From: Diphasiastrum complanatum
Lineage: Eukaryota > Streptophyta > Lycopodiopsida > Lycopodiales > Lycopodiaceae
Assembly (NCBI GenBank): GCA_029204225.1
Contig: CM055100.1
Span: 12,547,040-12,611,039, forward strand
Reading direction: 5' to 3'
Length of the DNA: 64,000 bases
This document shows, piece after piece, positions 1 to 11,279 of the stretch (position 1 is its first letter; each line of letters opens with the position of its first letter). The notes under the pieces are model-generated. The model was not told the origin of the DNA. It made no database searches and worked only from the letters and a program-made list of their open reading frames with translations. The position numbers and the translations under genes are program-made.

Positions 1-870
1 GAAGGCATAGGGAACATTCCCTAAAAGCTTGCATCCTCTAAAGTTCTTTCTCTTTCTAAAGTGCTTTATGTGCCTAAGCTTACTAAGAATCTCATTAGTG
101 TTGGCCAATTGCTTGATAATGGCCTCGATGTAAAATTCAATGTTGATACTTGTACTATCAAGAAGAATGATGAGATACTTGCATTAGGATCTAGATTTGG
201 AGGCATCTATAAACTAGATCCAGATGAATATGTGAATTCTTGTAATGTTGCTCTTGTGAACAAGCTCTCTATGGAGGAATTATGGCATAGGAGGTTGGGA
301 CATCCCAACTACAAATCCATGCCCTCTATGATCAAAGAGGCCAAAGCTATTGGCTTGCCAAAGTCATTCTCCAAGAAGATCAAGCCTTGTGAGGCTTTTG
401 CTATTGTTAAATCTCAAAAAAAGCCATTTACAAGATCTTCTATCAAAAGCAAGCATCCTTTGGAGTTAATCCACTCGGATGTGCATTTCTCATCAACTAT
501 AAGCAAGGGAGGAGCCACTTGTTTTATTACTTTCATTGATAATTTCACAAGATTCACTTGGATATATCTTCTTACTTCTAAATCTATGGTGTTTGATCAT
601 TTCCTTATTTTCAAAGCTTATGTAGAGAAGCAATTCTCATTCAAAATTAAAGCTCTTAGATGTGATGGAGGTGATGAATATATCTCCAATAAATTTCATG
701 ATTTTTGTGAGCTTGAAGGCATTAAAAGAGAGTTCTCTTGTGCCTATTCTCCGTCTCAAAATGGAGTGGCCGATAGAAAGAATAGATCTCTATGTGAATG
801 TTGAAAATCTATGAGAATTGAGGCATATTTGCTCAAAGATTTTTGGGGAGAAGCCATTAATTGTGTAAAT
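1..870 (+). pseudogene. Copia pol fragment: GAG-pre-integrase and integrase core
   Basis: The frame open from 61 to 804 reads as a Ty1/copia GAG-pre-integrase domain followed by the integrase catalytic core. Seen: a LWHRRLGHPN zinc-arm histidine pair, HSDVH (first catalytic Asp), CDGGDEY (second Asp) and NGVADRKNR. In the family the last motif carries the third acidic residue as Glu; here it is Asp. The zinc-binding CxxC is broken (CEAF). A TGA stops the frame at 802-804, but recognisable integrase (DFWGEAINC) continues in the same frame to about 870. There it abuts copia sequence of the opposite strand. The left part lies outside the window. Dead fragment; related to but distinct from element A. 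Confidence 0.9.
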
Positions 871-1087
871 TATAATGATATAACTTTGGAACCTGCATGT
901 GTTGACTTAGCTTATGAACACAAAAGCTTAGATCAGGCCTAGTAACTGTTAACCAAATAAGTGAGCCAATAAGACTCCTATAAAGAGTGATGTCCTGAAA
1001 GTATTTTTCATCATCTTTAATAGGAGCTTTTATAGTGTGCTCCATAGGTGTATCTATGCCTTTACAGTTTTCCATATGGAATTTCCT
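870..1087 (-). pseudogene. Element A pol, 3' piece (RT end / RNase H start)
   Basis: The minus frame 857-1075 carries copia landmarks downstream of the RT active site: GIDTPME, LYRSLIGSLIWLT, TRPDLSF and LSQHMQVP. Homology stops near 870-885, where the plus-strand integrase fragment starts. The piece continues upstream in the protein at 7251, on the far side of element B. RNase H and the 3' LTR are missing. Confidence 0.85.
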
Positions 1088-1769
1088 TGTAAAAATTAAA
1101 GCAAATAAGGATCCTAAAACACTTGAAATGATGAGGAAAACAATAGATTATGATTTCATAAGATTAGCACAAGTTGAACCATCAAAATCCATCAAAAATC
1201 TATGCTTGAACCTCACTAAATGGCCCAAATCCTTGAAGAAGGCTTCACACGTGTGAAAGTACGGCCTCCCACAGTCTGAGTACTGTACACCAGACCTACA
1301 TTCAATCCTATAATCATTAGTAATCACAAGTACTCAAACAATTATGAACATAGAGAGCAATTGCACCATTATGAGAGAAAAAACATGAAATTGCTTGATT
1401 GATTTTGGTGAGATATCATCACCTATATATACATGATCCATCACGGTTTTGGGCAGGTATGAGTAGCCCTAAACCTATTCCTAATGCTAATTTTGGTGGA
1501 TCTTTCATCCCTACCAAGTTAGGGTTGGAATCTTGGAGATCCCTCAACAATGCAAAAATTACCAAAAATAGCTCCTATTTTTTCTCCCTTGTATCTAAGC
1601 ATAATTTGGACTCATTCCAAAGGTTCTAACACTTAGGTCTACTTGAGAACATCCTTATGAATGGAATCCTATGCTATTTGGCACGTGTGACAAGCCACAT
1701 CATGACCATCTAACTATTTACAAGTCATATGACCAAAACTAGTCAAGCTAGAATTGTGAATTTTTAACA
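1088..1769 (-). repeat. 3' LTR of element B
   Basis: This 682-bp LTR matches 6564-7245 at a constant offset of 5,476 bp. The few differences lie near 1099, 1311-1317, 1345 and 1690. A TATATATA run at 1424-1431 (minus) is a candidate promoter box. The 76-codon plus-strand ORF inside it is non-coding: the same ORF recurs in the other LTR. Confidence 0.95.
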
Positions 1770-1782
1770 CTCCTCCTCACTA
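1770..1782 (-). other. Polypurine tract of element B
   Basis: On the minus strand the bases next to the 3' LTR read GTGAGGAGGAG, the purine run expected to prime plus-strand DNA synthesis. It overlaps the region just after the pol stop codon at 1784-1786. Confidence 0.8.
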
Positions 1783-1783
1783 T

Positions 1784-4700
1784 CTAGCTTGGTTCAATCA
1801 TTGCTTTACTAATCACTCCAAGTGATGATCTGAACTTCATAAAAGGTGTCTTTTGAAGTGGTTTAGGAAGTAGATCAGCTACACATTCATTGCTTGGAAC
1901 ATGCTCCAAAGCAATCTCCTTGGCTTGCACCATTTCTCTCACAAAGTGATGGCATATCTCAATGTGCTTAGATCTTGCATGGAAGATTGGGTTAGATGCA
2001 AGGTGTTGGGCTGATATATTGTCATTTTAGATGATTGGTGCCTCCTCTGAATCCATGATCTTTAGTTCCACCAATAATCTCTTGATCCAAAGTACCTCCT
2101 TTGTAGTGGTTGTCAAAGCTTTGTACTCGGCCTCGGTTGAAGATAGAGATATAGTTTCTTGCTTTTTTGAAAGCCATGAAACCACACCTTCTCCTATGAA
2201 AGTTGAATAGGCACTTGTTGATTTCCTATCCCTCTTGTCCCCTGCAAAATCTGAATCACTAAATGCATGAAGGTTAATCACATCTCCTCTATATAGAATC
2301 CCAAAATCCAATGTACCCGAGATGTATCTTAGAATCCTCTTAGCCTTTTTCCAATGGATATTCAATGGCTTTTGCATGGATTGGCTCAACCTACATACAC
2401 TAAAGCTAAGATCTGGTCTAGTTGTAGTGATCCACGTTAAGGAACCTATAAGTTGCCTAAACAAAGTGATGTCCATGAAGGATCTTTCATCATCTTCATT
2501 TGGCACTTTTACATCTTGCTCCATTGGTGTGTCAACACTTTTGCATACTTCCATCTTAAACTTCTTCAAAAGACTTTGAGCATAGTTTACTTGACTTATA
2601 AAGATAAAATCAGACCCTCTAAGTACTTCTATGCCTAAGATGAAGTGAAGACACCCTAGATCTACCATCTTGAACTCTAAGGATAGATCTATCTTGATTT
2701 TTTAAATACCATCAACACTATTTCCACTAATGATGATGTCATCTACATAAATGAGTAAAAGTACAATACCAACATCATCAAACTTAATGTAAAGAGTGAG
2801 ATCATATTCACTTTGAACAAAAGAAAGTGAAATAAGATAGCAATGTAGTCTTGAATTCCAAGATCTCGAGGCTTGCTTCAAGCCATAGATGCTTCTTTGG
2901 AGATGGCATACTTTGTTCTCCATTCCATGCTTGATGAACCCTTGTGGCTGCTCCATATAGATATCCTCTTCCAAAAAACCATTCAAGAAAGCATTAGAGA
3001 CATCCATTTGACATAGAATCCATCCAAAATGTGATGCAAGTGCAATGATTAGCCTTATTGTGACCATCTTGGCCACAGGTGCGAAAGTTTCCTCATAGTC
3101 TATCCCTCTCTCTTGAGCATAACCTTTTGCAACTAATCTTGCTTTATGTTTGTTAACACTCCCATTTGCATTCAACTTAAGCTTGAAGACCCACTTGCAT
3201 CCTATTACATTCCTTTGAGGTCTCTCAACAAGCAACCAAGTTTCATTCTCAATCAAGGCATCATACTCATCCAACATAGCTTTATACCATTCTTTGGAGT
3301 TCAATGCATCTTCAACATTAGATGGTTCTTCAAAACTAGATAAAGCATAAGAAGTGGATGAGATACCCTCAACTTGCTGTCCTTTGCCTTGATATGTGAG
3401 CCTTGATGGCTCCACTTTTGCCCTTGAAGATCTCCTTGGTGTGATAGGTGGGTTTGGTGCTTGCTCCTCCATGAGCTCCTCCTCAAAACCAAGATCTTGC
3501 TCCTCGGCCATCTTCTTCTTGATTGTTGGAGCACTTGAGCCTTCTTCAAGCATATGCATATGATGTTCATCAAAGATGACATCCCTTGAAACAACAAATT
3601 TGTTTAAGGATGGGAGATAGACTTTGTAGCCCTTGCTTGAGCTTGCATATCCAAGCATGATCCCTCTTGTGGAAGATGGATCCTCCTTGGTTCTTGTTTC
3701 TAATGGCACATGCACATAACATATACACCCAAAAACTTTCAAGTGATTAAGATTGGGTTTCTTTCCATACAACATCTCATAAGGAGTTTTGAATTCAATT
3801 GCTTTGCAAGACACCCTATTCATCAAGTAGTTTGCACATACAAGAGACTCACCGCAAAAGGATTTGGGCAAACAAGCATCTAATCTTAAAGCCTTAGAAC
3901 ATTCACATAATGTTCTATTCCTTCTTTCAGCAACTCCATTTTGTTGAGGAGTGTAAGGACAAGAAGTCTCTTTCTTGATCCCTTCCTCCTCACAAAAGGC
4001 CTTGAACTCATTGGAGATGAATTTTCCACCATTGTCACTTCTAAGAATCTTGATGCTATGATTATGATGCTTTTCCACAAACAACTTGAACTTTACAAAA
4101 GTATCAAATACTTGAGACTTGAAGGAAAGTAAGAACACCCAACAATATCTTGAGTAGTCATCAATGAAGGTTAAAAACATGGATGAACCTCCATTAGATT
4201 TGGTGCTAGCAAAGTGCACATCCGAGTGTATGAGTTCAAGAGGATGAGATGACTTTGTGATGGAGTTAGGAAACACCTTCTTATGTGCCTTGGATAAGGC
4301 ACAAGATTCACAAACCTTGTCTTCCTTCCCAATAGACCTTGGTAGGCCTAAAGCATACTCCTCCTTGATCATAGCCTCCATGGAACCCGAGTTGACATGT
4401 CCAAGTCTTTTGTGCCATAAAGTAAAGGTAAATATTTTGCTCTTCTCGGCCAACATGACAACATTAGTATCCACAAATGCATCCATCTTATAAAGTTTGC
4501 CAAGTCTAGTGCCCTTAGCCACTATCTTACCCTTCTTCTTGATGAAACATTCATTTGAAGCAAAGTCAACATTGAAACCATTGTCTACCATTTGGCCAAC
4601 ACTTAGTAGATTCTTTGTTATTGTAGAAATGTACAAAACACCTTCTATGTTTATCTTTTTGGAAGATCCTAAGCAAAGGTGAATGCTACCAACTCCTTCA

Positions 4701-5752
4701 ATCTTACAAGCTTCATCATTTGCTGTATAGATAGACTTTATAGGTCCATCATAAGATAAGAGAGAAGAGAAAAACTCCCTTTTACTAGTCATGTGTGAAC
4801 TAGCACCCGAGTCAATCCACCAAGGATCTTCTCCTTTGAAGCTTGTTGAAGAAAATATGGACATCATGAGAGAGTCCTCATGTGAACTCTCCTTCTCCTC
4901 CTCTTTGCTCATGTTGGCTTGGCTTTGATCTTGCTTCCTCTTGAAGCATTCTGAGGCATAATGCCCCATCTTGCTACAATAGTAGCACTTCACCTTTGAT
5001 TTGTCCTTCTTGACTTTGGTGGTTGATGGAGATGCCTTTGAGGGTCCTTCTTGATCCTCAAGCTTTGTAGACTTCTTGAATGTTGATACTTTGCCTTTGG
5101 ACTTGCCTTTGCCTTTGGTGAAGAGAGCTTGGTCATCTCCACCTTGGATGGAAAGCCTATCCATCCTCTCTTGCATTTGGCTCCTTCTTGATTCCTCGGC
5201 CATGAGTGTGCCTTGGAGTTCTTCAAGTATGGGTAGCTTACCCATAATTGCATATCCCTAAACCAAATTGTCAAATTCAAAGCTTAGTCCATTCAATATG
5301 AGTTGAACAAGCTCTTCATCCTTGATAGGATCACCTATAAAGGCTAGCTCTTTATTCAATTCCTTTACTCTTAGGACAAAAGTATGTGCACTCTCTCCTT
5401 TCTTTTGATAGCTTCTATAGATTTGATTCTTCAAAGCTAACATTCTAGTTTGGTTCTTGGATTCATAGACCTTTTGCAAAGTCTCCCAAGCATCTTGAGC
5501 TGAAGTGCAATCTCCTACCTCTCTTAAGAGTTCATTTGCAACATTCATTTTTATGCAATGTAGTGCAACATTGCACCTCTTGATGTATTTGGCTTTTTCT
5601 TGAGGATGAATAGGTTCACCCTCCTTACCATTTACAATTTCCATCAGATCTTGCATGATCATGATAGATTCCATTCTAACTTTCCATATGAAATAGTTAG
5701 TTTTGTTGAGCCTTTCATTAGTATCCAAAAGATATGCATTTATAGATGCCAT
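1784..5752 (-). pseudogene. Element B gag-pol polyprotein, one frame with three stops
   Basis: From ATG 5750-5752 to TAG 1784-1786 a single frame of 1,322 codons encodes a copia polyprotein. Order: gag (about residues 1-165), zinc knuckle CYYCSKMGHYASEC (CX2CX4HX4C), protease with DSGASSHM, GAG-pre-integrase LWHKRLGH, integrase with HSDVH, RSDNGG and NGVAERRN (all three acidic residues kept), RT with LDV/MDVSNAFLNG and YVDD, then RNase H with SSTEAEYKAL and HARSKHIEI. In-frame stops lie at 5258-5260 (TAG, end of gag), 2702-2704 (TAA, after the RT YVDD) and 2027-2029 (TAA, in RNase H). There are no frameshifts, so decay is recent. Expression would follow the LTR promoter at the right. Confidence 0.93.
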
Positions 5753-6550
5753 CTAGTCTCCTAATCAAGGACTTGACACAAATGAAGGTTACTTCTATTG
5801 ATTTGATTGAAGGTCTACCTTATCCCACTTCTTAGGGACCTGAAAAGATCATTAATAGAATTCCTATAAAGATCTAAGAATGATCTCTAACAAAATCAAA
5901 TCATAGAATACTAGAAACAATGCACTTGCTTGATTGAAGTAGACAATACTAGTAGAATTGCCCCTCTTTCTATAAAGAACATTAAAGCTTCCAAATGATC
6001 TGATCAAGAGTGAATTTCAGCAACCTAATATACTTCCAAAATCACTTGTAAAAGAGCTAAATGGAACTTAATGAGGATGCAACACAATCTACTATCCAAT
6101 CACAAGCAAAAAATGATCAAAATTGATGAAAAATTGATCTAATTTGGTGCATAAGTCAAGCAATGGTTGGACTGAACCTAAATCACTTTAGGAGGTGCCT
6201 ACTACACCTTAGAACAGCCTTGAAGAGTCCCCAAAACTCTGATCTTCCCTCTCCTTGAATGCTAGAAAGCCTCCTCTATGAAATCGCCTCCAAAACTCGC
6301 TTAGAAATCAATGCTTGGAGCAAGCAAAACTTGCTATCTTGGTAATGTGAATTGAATTCAACTTTGCCTCTGGTTTTAGACACCTAAACACTTGCAAATG
6401 AAGTCACACAACACCAATCTCCAATGTATTTGACTCACTTTGAGTTCTAAAATCAATACTAGATGCTAAGATCCAATCTACACAAGATTTAGATCAAAAA
6501 TTGTGATCAAATTGAATGAAAACCAAGGATTTAGCTCACTTCAGTCTTTA
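5753..6550 (-). other. Leader region of element B
   Basis: About 800 bp between the primer-binding site and the gag ATG. No ORF of note in the element's direction. Such long leaders are usual in copia elements and hold dimerisation and packaging signals, but none can be pinpointed here. Confidence 0.6.
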
Positions 6551-6563
6551 GGCTCTGATACCA
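6551..6563 (-). other. Primer-binding site of element B (initiator tRNA-Met)
   Basis: Read on the minus strand this is TGGTATCAGAGCC, directly after the 5' LTR end. It is the standard plant copia site complementary to the 3' end of initiator methionine tRNA, and it fixes the element's orientation and LTR edge. Confidence 0.95.
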
Positions 6564-7245
6564 TGTAAAAATTACAGCAAATAAGGATCCTAAAACACTT
6601 GAAATGATGAGGAAAACAATAGATTATGATTTCATAAGATTAGCACAAGTTGAACCATCAAAATCCATCAAAAATCTATGCTTGAACCTCACTAAATGGC
6701 CCAAATCCTTGAAGAAGGCTTCACACGTGTGAAAGTACGGCCTCCCACAGTCTGAGTACTGTACACCAGGCCTCAATTCAATCCTATAATCATTAGTAAT
6801 CACAAGTACTCAACTAATTATGAACATAGAGAGCAATTGCACCATTATGAGAGAAAAAACATGAAATTGCTTGATTGATTTTGGTGAGATATCATCACCT
6901 ATATATACATGATCCATCACGGTTTTGGGCAGGTATGAGTAGCCCTAAACCTATTCCTAATGCTAATTTTGGTGGATCTTTCATCCCTACCAAGTTAGGG
7001 TTGGAATCTTGGAGATCCCTCAACAATGCAAAAATTACCAAAAATAGCTCCTATTTTTTCTCCCTTGTATCTAAGCATAATTTGGACTCATTCCAAAGGT
7101 TCTAACACTTAGGTCTACTTGAGAACATCCTTATGAATGGAATCCTATGCTATTTGGCACGTGTAACAAGCCACATCATGACCATCTAACTATTTACAAG
7201 TCATATGACCAAAACTAGTCAAGCTAGAATTGTGAATTTTTAACA
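6564..7245 (-). repeat. 5' LTR of element B
   Basis: 682 bp, begins TGTTAAAAATTC on the minus strand and ends just before the primer-binding site. It drives transcription leftwards. TATATATA at 6900-6907 is the likely TATA box, about 340 bp from each LTR end. Nearly identical to 1088-1769. Confidence 0.95.
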
Positions 7246-7250
7246 TTCCT

Positions 7251-8330
7251 GAGCATGGAAAGTGCATATCTACTTTGGCTTATAAATGCAAGGCCTAGAA
7301 TATAGTGAAGAACTCCTAAGTCCTGCATGTTAATCTCAGTACCAAGTGCATACTTAGTTTCTTCAACTAACTTCTCATTTTTTCCACAAAGAATGATATC
7401 ATCTACATAGATGAGAAGTATAATTACAAAGTTATCTACAAACTTATAATACAGAGAAGGGTCATATTCACTTAGCCAAAATCTGAGTGATATGAGATAG
7501 GAGTTGAGCCTTGCATACCAAGACCTTGGTGCCTATTTCAGTCCATACAGATTTTTGAACAAAAGACAAACTTTTGATTCATCACCTTTCTTCACAAAGC
7601 CTGGAGGCTGCTCCATGTAAATCTCTTCCTCAAGGTAACCATTGAGAAATGCATTAGAAACATCAAGCTGGAACATACTCCATTTGTGAAAACATGCAAG
7701 AGATATGAGTATTCGAATTGTTACCATCTTTGCAACTGATGCAAAGGTGTCTTCATAGTCAAGACCTTTGATCTGTGAGTAGCCTTTGGCACAAAGTCTT
7801 GCTTTATACTTATTGATAGATCCATCATGATTATACTTGATTCTGAATACCCACTTACATCCAATCACATGCATGTTGTTTGGTGGCTCCACAAGCTCCC
7901 ATGTGTTATTTGATATCAAGGCTTCAAATTCTTGGGTCATTGCTTCAACCCACTCCTTGGATTGAAAAGCTTCTTGGACATCCTTAGGCTCTTCATCTGA
8001 TATAAAAAGTGTATGATAGGAAGTTTCACCTTCCACTTGCCTTCATTCTTCATCATATGTGAGCTTCCTTGGCTCAGATCTTGCTCTTGTAGATCTTCTG
8101 GGTGTGGTAGCTTACATTTGGTCCTCCTCAAGCCTCGACCTCACCTCTTCTTGAACAACATCAAGATTGATGATTGTAGATCTTGCATGAGTCTCCTTGA
8201 TCTGTGCATCATCCAAGTTAAACTTCTGATCTTCATGGAAGATCACATCTCTACTAACAACATTCTTGTCAGTAGAGGGAGATTTGGAAGCCTATTACAA
8301 AGATAGTTTGCACATGCAACTGCCTCTCCC
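7251..8330 (-). pseudogene. Element A pol, reverse transcriptase region
   Basis: Minus frame 7533-8036 holds the copia RT N-terminal part: IGCKWVFRIKYN, KARLCAKGYSQ, FASVAKMVTIR and LDVSNAFLNG. A TAG at 7533-7535 interrupts it. RT continues in frame to 7251 and includes IYVDDIILCG near 7385-7415, then passes into 870-1087 across element B. Rightwards (8036-8330) the linker is frameshifted and shortened, with only a scrap of integrase C-terminal sequence (GEAVACANYL). Confidence 0.88.
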
Positions 8331-8399
8331 CAAAATTCTTCAGACAAGCTTCTAGCCTAATGGCTTTTGCACATTCACACAAAGTTCTATTTTTTCTCT

Positions 8400-9264
8400 C
8401 AACAACTCCATTTTGCTAAGGAGTATATGAACAAGAAAACTCTCTTCGAATACCCTCTATCTCAAAAAAGTCTTTAAACTTATTGGAAGTGTACTCTCCT
8501 CCACTATCACTTCTTAAAGCTTTTAACTTGAAAGGAAACTGCTCCTCTACATAAGCTTCGACAGTAAGAAAAACATCATAAACCATGGCTTTTGAAGACA
8601 ACATATAGATCCAAGAATATCTTGTATAATCATCTACAAAAGAGACAAAGCAGTTGGCTCCTCCTTTGCTCTTAATTGATGAGAAATGAACATCAGAGTG
8701 CACAAGTTCAAATGGTTGCTTTGTCTTGATACTTGGTCTAGGAAAAGGCCTTCTGTGTGACTTTGCCAACACACAAGCTTCACAAGGTAGAAGCTCCTTT
8801 GACAGTCTCTTTGGTAGACCAACAACTTTTCCTTCTTTGACCATAGATTGCATGGCTTTGAAATTGGGATGACCCAATCTCTTGTGCCACAGATCCTCCT
8901 GTAGAACCTTGGTCCCATAAGCAATATCTGAAATGTTAGCACTCTCTCTAAAATCTAGTTTGTACAGCTTACCAATTCTAGATCTTCTAGCAATAACTTC
9001 ATTTTCTCTTGAGATTATACACTTGCCAGCTTGAAACTTGATTGTCATCCACCCTAAATCCGATGAGGGTAGTCGAGTTTTTACCACTTCATGCCTTTGT
9101 TCTTCCTGTAGAATGATGTTGTGAAGATTTTCAAATGTTGGTAGCCTCTCCCTTGAAGCAATGCCACTTGCAAACATTTGAAAACTTTCAGATAGGCCAT
9201 TCATAGCTGTGTGAACTAGCTCAACATCTCTTATTGGCTCTACAATAGCTGTCAACTGTCTCAT
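8400..9264 (-). pseudogene. Element A gag end fused to GAG-pre-integrase and integrase
   Basis: The frame starts with the second half of gag (VELVHTAMNGL, LPTFENLHNIILQEEQ) and passes directly to GAG-pre-integrase sequence (KLYKLDF, LWHKRLGHPNF, CEACVLAKSH). Integrase follows with HSDVH and RSDSGGEY. The zinc knuckle and the protease active site (DSGAS) that belong between them are absent, so an internal deletion removed them. A stop cuts the frame just before the third catalytic motif; the following bases still encode QNGVVERKNR. Confidence 0.88.
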
Positions 9265-9665
9265 AGCTCCTTTATTCGTGTGAAATAGGACCCTACGCCC
9301 TCATTCTCCTCCATGCGAACACTTATGAGTTTGGTCCTCAAAAACATTATTCGAGAGGGGTTCGCCATCTGAAATTGTGTCTTGAGTGCATCCCAAGTGC
9401 CTCTTGCTGATACAGCTTCACTAATGTGGGCAATGACATGATCCTTTACTGACAAATTTATCAAGGATAAGGCCTTCTGTGCCCTTTTGTCAAATGCACG
9501 AATATCGGCTGGAGTTGTAGTTGGTCGTTGTTCCACCCCAGTGACAATGTCCCATAGCTCTTTTTCCATGAAAATACTTTTCATTTTGAATTTCCAAATG
9601 CTATAATTGGATACTCCGTCCAATTTACTAGCTTCTCGAAGCACGGATTCTCCCAATCCTGCCAT
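9261..9665 (-). pseudogene. Element A gag N-terminal region
   Basis: Starts at ATG 9663-9665. Reads as copia gag (YSIWKFKMKSIFMEKELWDIV, then the usual helical gag domain to YFTRIKEL). A frameshift at about 9262 separates it from the rest of gag (MRQLTAIVEP). No stop interrupts the 134 residues before that. Confidence 0.85.
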
Positions 9666-10392
9666 TTCTCCAAAAACTGCTCCTATAGTGGCTTAATGAG
9701 GCCCAATGACAAGCTTATAAAGCATTTGGACTTTTAAAAGTCAACTTTAAGGTCTGAACAAAAAAGTTTCAGAACCTCTCGTCGCTTTTTCACCAAATCG
9801 GAAGCCAAAGCAGTGTCGTCCTTTGAAATGCCCTTCGTCACCAACTCCCAAGTACTTGCCCACTAGAATGGTGAAAAGACTTTTGGCGCACTCCGAACAC
9901 TTTCTCCTTGGCAATCTCTCTATTTTCAAGTACCATACTTGCAGGGTACAGTTCTTTCATGCCCTTAATTTGGAGGAATTTGGCTTTTGGACGGCCTTAA
10001 ACGGAGAAAAGACCCAAAAGATATGTGCCCTTATAGAAAATGCACTGTTTCTTCACAATGAAACAACTTTAAACTTCATGAATTTGGGGACCCAACTCCA
10101 ATTTCACATTGAAAATTTCTCAAGAAGTTGAAGTGTAAAAAGCCCTTCAATTTCTTAAGGCTTTTTCAGGACACCCTTCAAGCCAATCCCATTGGTTCTT
10201 TAGGATCTTATGGCCCACATTCGATATGATCTCCCCGTCCATTTGCCAAACCTATGATCCAATGATCTGGCAAGTGATTTGGGTGATGATCCACACTCTG
10301 CTGGCTGCTAGACCCTTGCAACACCTTTTGTTGCCCTCACGCTCCAAAAAGGATCAGCAAGATCATGCAAGTACCTAGAAGTACAGGTATCT
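9666..10392 (-). other. Leader region of element A
   Basis: About 730 bp between the probable primer-binding site and the gag start. No convincing ORF. The plus-strand ORF at 9823-10131 shows no recognisable domain and is taken as chance. Confidence 0.5.
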
Positions 10393-10404
10393 GATCTGAT
10401 AACA
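10393..10404 (-). other. Probable primer-binding site of element A
   Basis: On the minus strand it reads TGTTATCAGATC, matching the standard TGGTATCAGAGC at 10 of 12 positions. Its distance to the gag ATG fits the layout of element B. Confidence 0.6.
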
Positions 10405-10860
10405 TGACGTCAACAGATACACTCTAGGTCATGGCTAATCTACCACTCTTTAATTTGTGATTAGTTGTAGACGTTTAATCACTCTAATCTAGAGGTTACG
10501 CGACGTGACTATATACTTTCTGGATGATACTTGACAATATACATGAAGTAGTCTAATGCTAGTAAGCAAGAAGACGAAAATATAGAATACGAATTTGCCT
10601 GTGTGCAAGGCAATTTTAAATAGGATCTGTAGATCCACAAGTAAGCGAGACATTACTCGTGGAAAAACTGTATTTCTCTCACGCCAATGCACTGCGTGGA
10701 TTTGCATGCAGTGCTTGAAGAATCCGAAAATCAATAAATGATTTTGTAGATGTTGTGCACATATCACTCTTATCATGTCTGATCTTGAATACAAATTAGT
10801 CTGCTGTTATTCATGTGTCTAATTCACTTGTTAACTTAATTCTGCACCTTGGTTTGAATT
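10405..10860 (-). repeat. Probable 5' LTR of element A
   Basis: Begins TGACGTCA on the plus strand right beside the inferred primer-binding site. There is no second copy in the window, so the right edge cannot be fixed and is a guess. No domain-bearing ORF. Confidence 0.4.
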
Positions 10861-11279
10861 TTGTTGAATGTTGTGTTAATCTCAAACGTAGATCAGCAGT
10901 GCCTGACTACATTTTGGAGGACTGTAGGAATGATATAGCTGGCAGAGACCAGCGATCACATCTTAAATCCATCCGAATTGTTTTGTTTCGTGATTCCAAT
11001 TCGCATCATACTCCACCAGGCCCAACAACGCAGACAAGCAGTAGTGGCAGCAGCAGACAGCTCAGTGGCGGCAGACACTTCTGGTTATGATCCTATGGGC
11101 GTGGTTCCATCCACATAGGCACTCTCCACAACCCCAACTCCCTCACTTGCTCTCACACTTCCACCACCGCCTCCACCATCTACTACCACCTCCACACCGT
11201 CACTCACTCTCAAGACGGGCTTCAATTCCACACTTCCACAAAAGCCCTCACTTGTACAAATCTCCACCTACTTGACACT

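Larger units (their letters stand above)
1088..7245 (-). mobile_element. Copia element B, complete and young
   Basis: Complete 6,158-bp Ty1/copia element on the minus strand. Two 682-bp LTRs (1088-1769 and 6564-7245) start with TG and end with CA on either strand. They are flanked by a perfect 5-bp target duplication, TTCCT, at 1083-1087 and 7246-7250. A primer-binding site and a polypurine tract sit just inside the LTRs. The internal region has one long gag-pol frame (1784-5752) with three in-frame stops and no frameshift. By eye the LTRs differ at about 7 of 682 positions, so insertion is recent relative to its neighbours. With its stops it cannot make its own polyprotein unless they are read through. 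Confidence 0.95.
870..10860 (-). mobile_element. Copia element A, old and split by element B
   Basis: Minus-strand Ty1/copia element, present as 870-1087 plus 7246-10404 and a probable 5' LTR to its right. Reading across the B insertion restores one reverse-transcriptase stretch, which with the TTCCT duplication shows B jumped into A. A probable primer-binding site lies at 10393-10404, about 730 bp before the gag ATG, similar to the roughly 800-bp leader of B. The 3' end is lost at about 870, where a plus-strand copia fragment begins, so no LTR pair is left to date it. The right limit given is an estimate. Confidence 0.8.

Noticed and set aside
1399-1629. 76-codon plus-strand ORF, repeated identically at 6875-7105
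   Set aside because: Identical because both lie in the LTRs of element B; antisense to the element and without a domain.
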